A stretch of DNA of 64,000 nucleotides from Aeromicrobium sp. Root472D3. Lineage in GTDB: Bacteria > Actinomycetota > Actinomycetes > Propionibacteriales > Nocardioidaceae. A program made the position numbers and the translations under genes. The stretch lies in assembly GCF_001426485.1 (NCBI RefSeq), contig NZ_LMET01000001.1, forward strand, positions 626,993-690,992, in the 5' to 3' direction. Of the stretch, positions 34,433-42,820 are shown piece by piece; within the stretch, counting starts at the first letter, position 1, and every line of letters begins with the position of its first letter. The notes beneath the pieces were generated by a model, which did no database searches, had not been told where the DNA came from, and saw only the letters and a list, made by a program, of their open reading frames with translations.

Positions 34433-35870
34433 CCCCTCCGTGAACCGTCCTGCAGGAGCCCGGTCGACCGTCGCGGTGCTGGCGGTCGGCACGGGCGCGT
34501 TCGGGCTCCTGCAGTCGCTGATCGTCCCGGTGCTCACCGAGGTGCAGGACCGCTTCGACACCGACCAGTCGACCGTCACGTGGGTGCTGACCGCGTACCT
34601 GCTGTCGGCCGCCGTCGCGACCCCGCTGATCGGGCGCATCGGGGACGCCGTCGGCAAGCAGCGGATGCTGGTCGTGACGCTGACACTGCTCGCGATCGGC
34701 TCGGCCATGGCCGCCGTGGCGCCCAGCATCGAGTGGATGATCGTCGCCCGCGTGGTGCAGGGGCTCGGCGGCGGCGTGCTGCCGCTGTCGTTCGGCATCG
34801 TCCGCGACGAGGTCTCGCCCGAGCGGTCGGGGACGGCCGTCGGCCTGCTCGCCTCGCTCGTGTCGGCCGCCTTCGGCATCGGCATCGTGCTGGCCGGGCC
34901 CATCGTCGACGGGCTCGGCTACCCGTGGCTGTTCTGGCTGCCGGCCATCGCGACGGCCCTGGCCGCGGTGGGCGCCGTCCTGTTCGTGCCCCGATCGCCC
35001 GTCACCGCGAGCGGACGCATCAGCGTCCTGCCGGCCCTGCTGCTGTCGGGGTGGCTCGTCGCGCTGCTGCTCGCGGTCAGCGAGGGCAACGACCGGGGGT
35101 GGACGTCCGCGACGATCCTCGGGCTGCTCGCCGCCGCCGCGGTGTTCTTCGTGGGCTGGATCGCGTCCGAGCGACGGGCCGCCGTCCCCCTCATCGACCT
35201 CGACCTGATGCGCGAGCGGGGTGTCTGGACGGCGAACGTCGTCGCCTTCGTCGCCGGCTTCGGGACGTTCGCGTCGCTTGGCTTCCTGCCCCAGCTGCTG
35301 CAGACCCCCACGTCGTCCGGCTACGGCTTCGGCGAGACGATCTCGCAGTCGGGCTGGGTGCTGCTGCCGTCGTCGGCGTCCGCGTTCGTGATGGGGTTCG
35401 TCGCACCGCGGCTCGTGCGGCGGCTCACCGCCCGTCGGGTCATCAGCATCGGCGCCGCGGCCAACGCCCTGGCCTTCGGCGGCATCGCGCTGTTCCACGA
35501 CGAGCTGTGGCACATCAGCTCGCTCATGGTGCTGCAGGGCATCGGGATCGGCTGCATCGTGTCGAGCATGGCGGGCGTCGTGCTGGCGTCCGTGCCGTCG
35601 CACCAGACCGGGGTCGCCAGCGGCATGAACGCCAACATCCGGCTGATCGGCGGCTCGATCGGCACCGCCATGATGGGCGGCGTCATCACGGCCCGCACCG
35701 GGGCCGGCGGCTTCCCGCTCGAGGCGGGCTACCGCGACGGCTTCCTCGTGCTGTCGGTGGCGGCGATCGTCGCCGTCGGGCTCGCGCTGCTGATCCCGCG
35801 GGTGCCCGGACGTCATCACGGAAGCGGCACCGTACGTACTGAAGTGATGACGTCCGCGGTGGGCGCCTAG
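34425..35870 (+). CDS. MFS drug exporter, DHA2-like (second of tandem pair)
   Basis: A 481-residue protein, GTG 34425 inside the end of the first MFS gene (an alternative GTG is at 34440). It has GRIGDAVGKQRMLV, VVQGLGGGVLPLSFGIVRDE and TGVASGMNANIRLIGGSIGTA, each matching the upstream paralogue almost residue for residue. Two half-overlapping paralogous exporters suggest either heteromeric function or diverged substrate range. That is inference. The stop codon lies within a hairpin (35844-35881). Confidence 0.88.
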   Translation: MPDPSVNRPAGARSTVAVLAVGTGAFGLLQSLIVPVLTEVQDRFDTDQSTVTWVLTAYLLSAAVATPLIGRIGDAVGKQRMLVVTLTLLAIGSAMAAVAPSIEWMIVARVVQGLGGGVLPLSFGIVRDEVSPERSGTAVGLLASLVSAAFGIGIVLAGPIVDGLGYPWLFWLPAIATALAAVGAVLFVPRSPVTASGRISVLPALLLSGWLVALLLAVSEGNDRGWTSATILGLLAAAAVFFVGWIASERRAAVPLIDLDLMRERGVWTANVVAFVAGFGTFASLGFLPQLLQTPTSSGYGFGETISQSGWVLLPSSASAFVMGFVAPRLVRRLTARRVISIGAAANALAFGGIALFHDELWHISSLMVLQGIGIGCIVSSMAGVVLASVPSHQTGVASGMNANIRLIGGSIGTAMMGGVITARTGAGGFPLEAGYRDGFLVLSVAAIVAVGLALLIPRVPGRHHGSGTVRTEVMTSAVGA

Positions 35871-35917
35871 GACGTCATCACCGATGCGGTGACGCAGGTA
35901 CCGATGTGATGACGTCC
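35844..35917. repeat. GTGATGACGTCC inverted and direct repeats at the MFS 3' end
   Basis: GTGATGACGTCC (35844-35855) and its exact complement GGACGTCATCAC (35870-35881) form a 12-bp stem with a 14-nt loop. The first arm is inside the last codons of the second MFS gene. A third copy lies at 35906-35917. This is probably a terminator; the extra copy is unexplained. Confidence 0.6.
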
Positions 35918-35939
35918 CCGATGGGGCGTAGGCGACGTC

Positions 35940-36728
35940 CTACGGCTTCTCGCCGGGCGCGCGCTCGACGCGGACCTCCGCCGAGTCTCGGCGGGCGCGG
36001 ATCGCCAGCTGGGCGCGCTCGTCAGGGGGCTCGGCCATGTATGGAACTGCGAAGGGATCGGCCTCGGTGTGAGCGAGAAGCGAGGCCACTCGGTCCACTG
36101 TCCTGCCCTGGACTGCGGATACAGCAGAGCTGACGCGCTGCCCCGCGCCCGCCGTGACCGTGGTGGGATCGCTGGGCGAGATGGGAACGATCGAGTCAGG
36201 GCTCAAGGCAACCCATCCGGGCACGCTGGTGTACGCGCTGGCACGAAGCTTGGTCAGCACCATCACGTACTCCGTCCCTACCTTGTCGAGCGCAGGTTGC
36301 CCCTCCATCCGTAGGGGAGCGGTTGACGTCGCGTCGAAAACTGACCCATCCAGTCCGAGGGCGACGCGAGCGGGGGCGTCGGGCGCGCCCTGGCGAGACC
36401 ACACGACTCTGCGGACGTCAAAGGACACCTGGCGCGGGATGTACCCCTCGCCCGCCTTCTTCTCCTCGTCGCTCGTATCCAGGTCGCGGGTGGAGGTCAG
36501 CTTCGCCACGACGACGTGGTCGCCGTATGTGACCCAGTCGCGCAGGGTCTCGCTGGGGAGAAGATTGAGTCCTTCGGCGGTCAAGGGTGTGGCTGAACTC
36601 GTGGCCGCGACCGGCGTCGGTGAGGCGTGGTCGGGCGCCCCGTGCCGGGCGGGCAAGGTGTACGAGAGTGCCCCGCAGAGCACTCCCGCGAGAGCGGTCA
36701 TGGCCGCAGCAGAAGATGTCCTCATCAT
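35940..36728 (-). CDS. Hypothetical exported protein
   Basis: A 262-residue protein with an N-terminal signal or anchor (SSAAAMTALAGVLCGALSYTL) then a Pro/Ala/Thr linker. The body includes WVTYGDHVVVAKLTSTRD, RQVSFDVRRVVWSRQGAP and VMVLTKLRASAYTSVPGWVAL, a beta-rich pattern with no recognised family. It lies 11 bp downstream of the secreted metzincin-like gene and is probably co-transcribed with it. An accessory or inhibitor role is possible but unsupported. Confidence 0.7.
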   Translation of the reverse strand: MMRTSSAAAMTALAGVLCGALSYTLPARHGAPDHASPTPVAATSSATPLTAEGLNLLPSETLRDWVTYGDHVVVAKLTSTRDLDTSDEEKKAGEGYIPRQVSFDVRRVVWSRQGAPDAPARVALGLDGSVFDATSTAPLRMEGQPALDKVGTEYVMVLTKLRASAYTSVPGWVALSPDSIVPISPSDPTTVTAGAGQRVSSAVSAVQGRTVDRVASLLAHTEADPFAVPYMAEPPDERAQLAIRARRDSAEVRVERAPGEKP

Positions 36729-36739
36729 GTGCTCCGCAT

Positions 36740-37393
36740 CTAGTAGGTCGCGTTGATGTTGTCGGAGTTGTTGTCACCCAGATACTTGTTGTCGTGGTCG
36801 TGCGCGGCGACCATGCATGCAAGTCGCGGGTCGGTCTGTCCGAGCGCCGGAAAGGCCTGTGCGCCGTGCGTGAGTCCCACAGCGTGGCCCGTCTCGTGGC
36901 AGGCGGCCATCCGATCGATCCCGGTACCTTCGCGGAATCGGATGTAGTGCTGGTCACAACGTTCGATGTCGGTGGCGTCGTTGCACCACGTCCGTCCGAG
37001 GGTGCTTGATGGGAGGCCGGTCGAGTCCTGTTGGTAGATGACGTCCGTCTCTCCGGAGCCGCTCGTGACTGGCGACGACACCTCCCCGGTGTTCAGGTGT
37101 GTCGCGTCATAGCTGCCCGTGAGACCCGCTCGGACAGACGCTTTCGTACCGGCGTTGACCGAGCTCTGGAGGTAGACGGACAACTCTGCGTTGTCGGTCT
37201 GGCAGTAGTAGGGATCGGACAAGCTCGCGCCGTGGCAGTACCACGACGTGTTCGACGTGCGAAACATGTTGTCGGTGACTGCGGCAGTGGCCGATCCGAG
37301 CGGCAGGCAGAGAGCGAAGATGCTCACGAGGCCCGTCATCATTGCGGGAACCCTGTGTCGTGTTGCTTGCCCGGTCCGTCGATCATCGCTCAT
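36740..37393 (-). CDS. Secreted metzincin-like metalloprotease
   Basis: A 217-residue protein with a signal peptide (MMTGLVSIFALCLPLGSATA). The mature part contains ACHETGHAVGLTHG at about 162-175, a full H-E-x-x-H-x-x-G-x-x-H zinc motif of metzincins, here matrixin/snapalysin-like in size. A Met-turn is not certain; LACMVAAHDHD about 15 residues later is a candidate. Cys residues (WYC, YYC, WCND, RCDQ) suggest disulfides. ATG 37393 was chosen, but ATG 37420 and TTG 37429 are in frame. ATG 37393 lies inside a perfect 24-bp palindrome. Confidence 0.75.
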   Translation of the reverse strand: MSDDRRTGQATRHRVPAMMTGLVSIFALCLPLGSATAAVTDNMFRTSNTSWYCHGASLSDPYYCQTDNAELSVYLQSSVNAGTKASVRAGLTGSYDATHLNTGEVSSPVTSGSGETDVIYQQDSTGLPSSTLGRTWCNDATDIERCDQHYIRFREGTGIDRMAACHETGHAVGLTHGAQAFPALGQTDPRLACMVAAHDHDNKYLGDNNSDNINATY

Positions 37394-37404
37394 GAGCGAT
37401 GATC
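37381..37404. promoter_or_regulatory. 24-bp perfect palindrome covering the metzincin start codon
   Basis: GATCATCGCTCA at 37381-37392 is followed directly by its exact complement to 37404. It contains the CAT complement of ATG 37393. It could be an operator, or an mRNA hairpin that hides the start codon if translation begins upstream. Confidence 0.55.
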
Positions 37405-37498
37405 CGCTCGGGAGGCGCATTCTCGTCAAGACGATGAGCGAACATTGGCCGTCGTTGAAGCGAAAGTTGTCAGCGACGTGACAACAATTCGCGCCAGG

Positions 37499-38857
37499 TC
37501 AGCGGCCCGCGAGCTCCTCGAGCAGGTCGATGAACGGCTGGGCCGGGTGGGCGCGGTCGGGGCCGAGGTAGTGGTCGGCCCGCTCGCGGCGGACGCTCGC
37601 GAGAGGGTCCTTGCCGAGGGCAGCGTCGAGCGCGGCGTCGAGCTGCGCCAGACCGCGGTCGACGACGTACGCGGCCCGCGCGGTCGGGTGCGCCGCGCGG
37701 AACGCCTCGACGTCGTCGAACTGCGCGGCGTACATCACCAGCGGCTTCAGGCTCGCCATGAAGTCGACCACGATGCCCGAGATGTCGGAGACCATCGCGT
37801 GGACGGAGTTGAACGTCGCGATGAGCGGCTCGTCCATCGCGTCGACGCCGAACCGGTGCGGACGTCCGGTGGCGCGCGCGTCGGCCGCGAGCAGGTCGTT
37901 GACGCGGACGATCATCGCCTCGGCCTCGACGTGGTTCTGCCCCGCGAAGTGCCGGCGGAACACGACGGTGCACCCGCGGTCGAGCAGCGCCTGCACGATG
38001 CGGTCGGCCACCGCGAGCGACGAGACGTTGAGGGTGTCGTCGGCGTGCCGCCACGTGGGTGCGTAGAGGACCGACGGGTGCTTCGGCATCCGCCCGGCCC
38101 CGACGTCGATGCCCTCGGTCTGCGGACGCCCGATCACCCGGATGCGCTCGGGCGGCACCACCAGGCCCGCATCGGCGAACCGGTCGATCGCCGCCTGCCC
38201 CGCGACCGCGACGACGTCGTACGCCAGCACCCGCTCGGACGCGCTCATCGGCTTGTCGCTGTCGCCGTGACCGAGGAACACGTGGGTCGCGTCGGACGCC
38301 TCGATGAACTCGGTGTTGCTCGCCGCACCGTGCGGGTAGAGCGCGACCCGCACGCTCGGCGGGACGGTGCCCTGCACGATCGGCGTCGTCGGGTACGTCG
38401 TCGCGAGCTGCTCGAACAGGGCAGGCGTGCGCGCCACCACGACCCACGGGATGCCGGTGCGCTCGATCCACGGCGACCACATGCCGATGTGGTGGCCCGC
38501 GACACCGGCGTAGGGCATCGCGATGCGCGGCTCGAACGCGTCGACCGCGGCCCGCACCTCGGCGCAGCCGCTGCGATAGCGACGGAAGATCGCGGTGATC
38601 AGCCCCAGCACGGCCAGCCCCAGGAACGCCGCCGCGACCTGGAACACGGGCTGGAACACGATCGCCACGAGCGTCAGGACGACCGACAGCCCGGCTGCGA
38701 CCGCCCACACGCGGAAGCGGAACGGCGGTGCCTGCCGCACCCAGATCGGCTGGCCCGGCACGTGCGCCGCCAGTGGGGGACGGGCGACGGCACCGGAACG
38801 GGCGAGGGGAGCGGTCGCCAGCCCGAGGGCCAGGATCACGAGGGCGACGACGATCAC
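37499..38857 (-). CDS. CDP-glycerol glycerophosphotransferase family protein (TagB/TagF-like)
   Basis: A 452-residue protein. Two N-terminal membrane segments (about 1-20 and 48-85) precede a GT-B-like cytosolic domain with ALYPHGAASNTEF, VFLGHGDSDKP, PSVLYAPTWRHADD and MVSDISGIVVDFMASLKPLVMY. The APTWR and SDxSGxxxDF elements are the CDP-glycerol binding signatures of TagB/TagF. Such enzymes add glycerol-phosphate to wall polymers such as teichoic acids. The membrane-anchored N-terminus is unlike classical TagF. It is divergent from the SDR gene at 38952. Confidence 0.85.
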   Translation of the reverse strand: MIVVALVILALGLATAPLARSGAVARPPLAAHVPGQPIWVRQAPPFRFRVWAVAAGLSVVLTLVAIVFQPVFQVAAAFLGLAVLGLITAIFRRYRSGCAEVRAAVDAFEPRIAMPYAGVAGHHIGMWSPWIERTGIPWVVVARTPALFEQLATTYPTTPIVQGTVPPSVRVALYPHGAASNTEFIEASDATHVFLGHGDSDKPMSASERVLAYDVVAVAGQAAIDRFADAGLVVPPERIRVIGRPQTEGIDVGAGRMPKHPSVLYAPTWRHADDTLNVSSLAVADRIVQALLDRGCTVVFRRHFAGQNHVEAEAMIVRVNDLLAADARATGRPHRFGVDAMDEPLIATFNSVHAMVSDISGIVVDFMASLKPLVMYAAQFDDVEAFRAAHPTARAAYVVDRGLAQLDAALDAALGKDPLASVRRERADHYLGPDRAHPAQPFIDLLEELAGR

Positions 38858-38951
38858 GCCACGACTCTAGCCGTCCGACCGGTTGGGACCCTCCCACCAC
38901 GGGTACCTGACGGGCAGGGCCGCCAAGGGTCCTCCCGAGGAGCGTGCAGAC

Positions 38952-39917
38952 ATGTCAGAGCCCACCCGACGTCCCGTCGTCGTCGTCACCGGCGGCAGTG
39001 CCGGCATCGGCCGAGCGGCGGTGCGCGAGTTCGCCACGGCCGGCTACGACGTCGCGATCATCGCCCGCGGCCAGGCCGGCATCGACGGCGCGGTCGCCGA
39101 CGTCGAGGAGCTCGGCGGGACGGCCCTCGGGCTGTCGGTCGACGTCTCCAAGATCGACGACGTCGAGGCGGCGACCGACCGCATCGAGGCCGAGCTCGGC
39201 GAGATCGACGTGTGGGTCAACAACGCCTTCGTCGGCTCGCTGGCACCGTTCTGGGAGACGTCCCCCGACGAGTTCGAGCGGATGACCGACGTCACCTACT
39301 ACGGCCAGGTCAACGGCACCCGGGCGGCGCTGCGCGTCATGCGCGCCCGTGACCGCGGCGCGATCGTCAACATCTCGTCGTCGCTGGCGCACCGCGCGAT
39401 CCCGCTGCAGTCGGCGTACTGCGGGGCCAAGCACGCCGTGAAGGGCTTCACCGAGTCGGTGCGGGTCGAGCTGCGGGCGTCGGGCAGCAACGTCACGATC
39501 GGCCTCGTGACGCTGCCGGGCGTCAACACGACGCAGTTCAACTGGAACCTCAACCGCATGCCCGACCACCCGCAGCCCGTCGCGCCGATCCTCGAGCCCG
39601 AGACCGTCGCCAAGGCCATCGTGTCGGCCGCGCAGCACCCTCGTCGCAACACGTGGGTCGGCATCGCGACGGCGTACACCGTGCTCGGCAACCGTCTCGC
39701 GCCGTCGTTCCTCGACTGGTACCTCGCGCGGACGGGCATCGACGGCCAGCAGACCGACGAGGACGCCCCGCGCTGGGGCTCCAATCTGTTCGAGCCGCAG
39801 GACGAGGACGTCGACCGCGGCGCCCGCGGGCCGTTCTCCGACAAGTCGGGCACGTTCGACCCCGTGTCGCTGGTGTCGCGCAAGGCCGCCGCGCTCAAGT
39901 CGCGCATCGGCCTCTGA
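38952..39917 (+). CDS. Short-chain dehydrogenase/reductase
   Basis: A 321-residue classical SDR with a long C-terminus: VVVTGGSAGIGRAAVREF (cofactor), VWVNNAFVG (the usual NNAG is NNAF), ISSSLAHRAIPLQSAYCGAKHAVKGF with the Ser-Tyr-x-x-x-Lys site. The roughly 70-residue tail beyond the catalytic core is like the membrane-associating tails of related actinobacterial SDRs. GAGGAG lies about 10 nt before ATG 38952. The substrate is unknown. It converges on the nucleoside phosphorylase gene, 9 bp apart. Confidence 0.87.
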   Translation: MSEPTRRPVVVVTGGSAGIGRAAVREFATAGYDVAIIARGQAGIDGAVADVEELGGTALGLSVDVSKIDDVEAATDRIEAELGEIDVWVNNAFVGSLAPFWETSPDEFERMTDVTYYGQVNGTRAALRVMRARDRGAIVNISSSLAHRAIPLQSAYCGAKHAVKGFTESVRVELRASGSNVTIGLVTLPGVNTTQFNWNLNRMPDHPQPVAPILEPETVAKAIVSAAQHPRRNTWVGIATAYTVLGNRLAPSFLDWYLARTGIDGQQTDEDAPRWGSNLFEPQDEDVDRGARGPFSDKSGTFDPVSLVSRKAAALKSRIGL

Positions 39918-39926
39918 CGGCCTCGG

Positions 39927-40685
39927 CTACAGCCGGGTCACGAGCTCGAGCGACAGCTCGAAGAGGTCGCGGCGGGCGCTCGACGACGACCAGTTACGGT
40001 GGTCCCAGGCCTCGCCGCTGACGTCGTCGCCCGCGTAGAGCAGCTGGACGAGGTCGACGCCGCGGAACTGCGCGATCGCCATGAGCGCGGACGCCTCCAT
40101 CTCGACCACGAGGCAGCCCTCGTCGCGCCGGCGGCGGATCTTGTCGGGCGTCTCGCGGTAGATCGCGTCGGTCGTCCACGTGCGGCCCGTCAGGTGGGGG
40201 ACGTCGCGCTCGTCGAGCAGCTCGACGGCCCGCGCGACGAGGGCCGCGTCGGCCTCGATCGTCCGGCCGGGCGGGACGTAGTGGAACGACGTGCCCTCGT
40301 CGCGGACCGCCGACGTCGGCACCACGACGTGGCCCAGCGCGAGGCCCGGCACGACGGCGCCCGCGCCGCCGCACACCACGAAGCGTCCGACGCCGGCCGC
40401 GATGCACTCCTCGAGCATCCCGCCGGCCAGGGGCGCGCCGACGCCGGAGACGTACACCGCGACGTCGACTCCGTCGCGCGTCACGCGGTAGAGGTCGTGG
40501 GCGCCGTCCTCCCAGACGAACGAGCCGATCCACGTCGCGCGGCCCGCGTCGACCTCGGCATCGACGACCTCGTGGAAGAAGCACACGACGGCCCGGTCGG
40601 GAACGTCGGTGAACCCGCCCGTGTAGGGCGCCACGATCGCGGCGCGCTCGGGGTCGAACTCGGTGAGCGCGATGTCGTCCGTCAT
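39927..40685 (-). CDS. Nucleoside phosphorylase (uridine phosphorylase-like)
   Basis: A 252-residue protein. FVVCGGAGAVVPGLALGHVVVPTSAVRDEGTSFHYVPP corresponds to the phosphate/ribose region of the PNP/UDP family, and CLVVEMEASALMAIAQFRGVDLVQLLYAGDDV contains the purine/pyrimidine nucleoside MEASAL motif. It splits nucleosides with phosphate in salvage; base specificity is unclear. ATG 40685 (MTDD) was chosen; MMRV, four residues longer, is possible. Confidence 0.85.
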   Translation of the reverse strand: MTDDIALTEFDPERAAIVAPYTGGFTDVPDRAVVCFFHEVVDAEVDAGRATWIGSFVWEDGAHDLYRVTRDGVDVAVYVSGVGAPLAGGMLEECIAAGVGRFVVCGGAGAVVPGLALGHVVVPTSAVRDEGTSFHYVPPGRTIEADAALVARAVELLDERDVPHLTGRTWTTDAIYRETPDKIRRRRDEGCLVVEMEASALMAIAQFRGVDLVQLLYAGDDVSGEAWDHRNWSSSSARRDLFELSLELVTRL

Positions 40686-40738
40686 AACCCTCATCATGCC
40701 TCGGGAACATCTGACCGTCCGAGATGGTTGAATCTTGT

Positions 40739-41758
40739 ATGAAGAACGTCGGATTCCTGTCCTTCGGCCACTACCAGGCCGTCCCCGGCTCGCAGACCCG
40801 CACCGCGAGCGACGTGCTGCTGCAGTCGATCGACCTCGCCGTCGCGGCCGAGGAGATCGGCATCGACGGGGCGTACTTCCGCGTGCACCACTTCGCCCGG
40901 CAGCTCGCGTCGCCGTGGCCGCTGCTCGCGGCGGTCGGCGCGCGCACCAGCCGCATCGAGATCGGCACCGGCGTCATCGACATGCGCTACGAGAACCCCC
41001 TCGCGATGGCCGAGGACGCCGCCGCGGCCGACCTCATCAGCGGCGGACGACTCGAGCTCGGCATCAGCCGGGGATCACCCGAGACCGCGCTGAAGGGCTA
41101 CGAGTCGTTCGGCCACGTGCCGCCCGAGGGCATGTCGGACGCCGACATGGCGCGGGCGCACGCCGGCCTGTTCCGGGCCGCGATCGACGGCGCCGGCGTC
41201 GCCGACTCCGACCCGCGGATGACCGGGCGCTCGGTGCGCCTGCCCGTCATGCCGCAGGCGCCCGGCCTGTCCGACCGCATCTGGTGGGGTGCCGGCACCC
41301 GCGCGACGGGTGAGTGGGCCGCGAGCGAGGGCATGAACCTGATGAGCTCGACGCTGCTGACGGAGGACACGGGCGTCCCGTTCGACGAGCTGCAGCTCGA
41401 GCAGATCCAGCGCTACCGGGCCGCGTGGGAGAAGGCCGGGTGGGACCGCGAGCCGCGCGTCTCGGTGAGCCGCAGCGTCATCCCGCTCCTGGACGCCCAG
41501 GACCGCGCGTACTTCGGCGAGCGGTCCGGCGACGACCAGCTCGGGCACCTCGACGGCGGCATCGCCCGCTTCGGCAAGTCGTACGTCGGCGAGCCGGACG
41601 TCCTGGCCGAGGAGCTCGCGAAGGACGTCGCGGTGCGCGAGGCCGACTCGCTGCTGCTGACCGTCCCGAACCAGCTCGGCGTCGCCTACAACGCCCGCCT
41701 GCTGCAGGCCCTGGCCGATCACGTCCTGCCCGCCATCGGCTGGTCACCGCGCACCTGA
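40739..41758 (+). CDS. Luciferase-like (LLM class) flavin-dependent oxidoreductase
   Basis: A 339-residue TIM-barrel protein: FLSFGHYQ at the start, AEEIGIDGAYFRVHHFARQLASPWPLLAAVGARTSRIEIGTGVIDMRYENPLAMAEDAAAADLISGGRLELGISRGSP is the standard LLM core that binds FMNH2/F420. WWGAGTRATGEWAASEGMNLM closes the barrel. It probably acts as a monooxygenase or reductase on an unknown small molecule. A tautomerase gene follows 56 bp later and may be in the same transcript. Confidence 0.87.
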   Translation: MKNVGFLSFGHYQAVPGSQTRTASDVLLQSIDLAVAAEEIGIDGAYFRVHHFARQLASPWPLLAAVGARTSRIEIGTGVIDMRYENPLAMAEDAAAADLISGGRLELGISRGSPETALKGYESFGHVPPEGMSDADMARAHAGLFRAAIDGAGVADSDPRMTGRSVRLPVMPQAPGLSDRIWWGAGTRATGEWAASEGMNLMSSTLLTEDTGVPFDELQLEQIQRYRAAWEKAGWDREPRVSVSRSVIPLLDAQDRAYFGERSGDDQLGHLDGGIARFGKSYVGEPDVLAEELAKDVAVREADSLLLTVPNQLGVAYNARLLQALADHVLPAIGWSPRT

Positions 41759-41814
41759 CCCAGCCACACGCCCGCCCCGGGCGACATCCCACTGCACGAC
41801 GAAAGGACGACGAC

Positions 41815-42210
41815 ATGCCTCTGGTCATGGTCGACACCATCCGCGGCGAGTACGACGAGCCCCAGCTGCGCACCCTGCTCGACGCGGTGCAGGACGCCGT
41901 CGTCGAGGCGTTCGACGTGCCCGCGTCAGATCGCTACCAGATCCTGACGCAGCACGAGCCGTTCGAGCTCGTCGCCCTCGACACGGGGCTCGGCATCGAA
42001 CGCAGCGACCGCCTCGTCATGGTCCGCCTGTCGTCGAAGGCACGCACGCAGGAGGCCAAGGTCGCCCTGTACGAGGCCCTCGCGCGCAACCTCGCGGACC
42101 GTCTCGACATCTCCGGCAACGACCTCGTGGTCACGATCAACGAGAACGGCGACGCCGACTGGTCGTTCGGGCACGGCACCGCCCAGTTCCTCACCGGCGA
42201 CCTCACCTAG
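41815..42210 (+). CDS. Tautomerase-superfamily protein
   Basis: A 131-residue protein (4-oxalocrotonate tautomerase fold) with the catalytic Pro directly after Met (MPLVMVDTIRG). GAAAGGA lies 7 nt before ATG 41815. LLDAVQDAVVEAFDVPASDRYQIL and LFEALARNL-like helices (LYEALARNLADRLD) fit the longer cis-CaaD/MSAD-type members. It lies downstream of the luciferase-like gene and ends 5 bp before the first palindromic repeat unit. Confidence 0.85.
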   Translation: MPLVMVDTIRGEYDEPQLRTLLDAVQDAVVEAFDVPASDRYQILTQHEPFELVALDTGLGIERSDRLVMVRLSSKARTQEAKVALYEALARNLADRLDISGNDLVVTINENGDADWSFGHGTAQFLTGDLT

Positions 42211-42215
42211 GCCAC

Positions 42216-42469
42216 CGGTCGCCAGGGAGGCCGCTTGCGGCCGACCGTGAGCGAAGCGAGGCGACCTACCCAAGCCTTCACGCTGTGATGCGCCTCGGGC
42301 TCCGCCCTCACGGTCGCTGCGCTTCCTGGCGAACGAGGGCATGCGGTCGCCAGGGAGGCCGCCTGCGGCCGACCGTGAGCGAAGCGAGGCGACGTGACGC
42401 AAGCCTTCACGCTGAGATGAGCCTCGGGCTCCGCCCTCACGTTCGCTCCGCTCCCTGGCGAGCGAGGGC
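42216..42469. repeat. Palindromic repeat array A (two units)
   Basis: Units lie at 42216-42339 and 42344-42469. Each begins CGGTCGCCAGGGAGGCCGC and ends CTCCCTGGCGA-ACGAGGG or a variant. Within a unit, outer arms TCGCCAGGGAG/CTCCCTGGCGA, middle arms CGACCGTGAG/CTCACGGTCG and inner arms CGAGGCG/CGCCTCG nest around a loop of about 30 nt. A side hairpin GGCCGC-(2 nt)-GCGGCC sits on the left arm. Both units carry the loop type AAGCCTTCACGCTG. The array ends 7 bp before the GIY-YIG stop codon. Confidence 0.9.
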
Positions 42470-42476
42470 TCATCAC

Positions 42477-42764
42477 TCACGCGGATCCGAAGAGGTGGGT
42501 GTCGTCGTCGACCCTCACCCCCGGACCGTCTCGGACCAGCATGCGCTTCTTGCCGTGCGTCCAGCCATGGATCTTCTTCTCGCGGTAGAAGGCCTCGTTG
42601 ATCCGTTCGTACTCCTCGTAGTAGACGAGCCTCACCGGCAGACGTCTGCTCGTGTACGCAGCACCTTCTCCTGACCGGTGCTGCCGAAGTCTGGTCAGGA
42701 GGTCCCAGGTGCTGCCGGTGTAGTAGGTCTTGTCGGCGCAGAGAAGGACGTAGGTGAAGGGCAC
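42477..42764 (-). CDS. Small GIY-YIG nuclease (Ssn/YhbQ-like)
   Basis: A 95-residue single-domain protein starting at GTG 42764 (an ATG at 42771 is out of frame). FTYVLLCADKTYYTGSTWDLLTRLRQH gives the YVL...YTG core of GIY-YIG domains and the catalytic Arg; EEYERINEAFYREKKIHGW supplies the metal-binding Glu. GIY-YIG domains cut one DNA strand using a single metal ion; stand-alone members include site-specific single-strand nucleases. The gene is sandwiched between palindromic arrays, 7 bp from one and about 60 bp from the other, suggesting the repeats may be its substrate (inference). Confidence 0.87.
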   Translation of the reverse strand: MPFTYVLLCADKTYYTGSTWDLLTRLRQHRSGEGAAYTSRRLPVRLVYYEEYERINEAFYREKKIHGWTHGKKRMLVRDGPGVRVDDDTHLFGSA

Positions 42765-42820
42765 CCGGCATGGTCGATCGCGCTGGTTCGGAGGGTCAAC
42801 GCGATCGTCCACAGGCGGTT

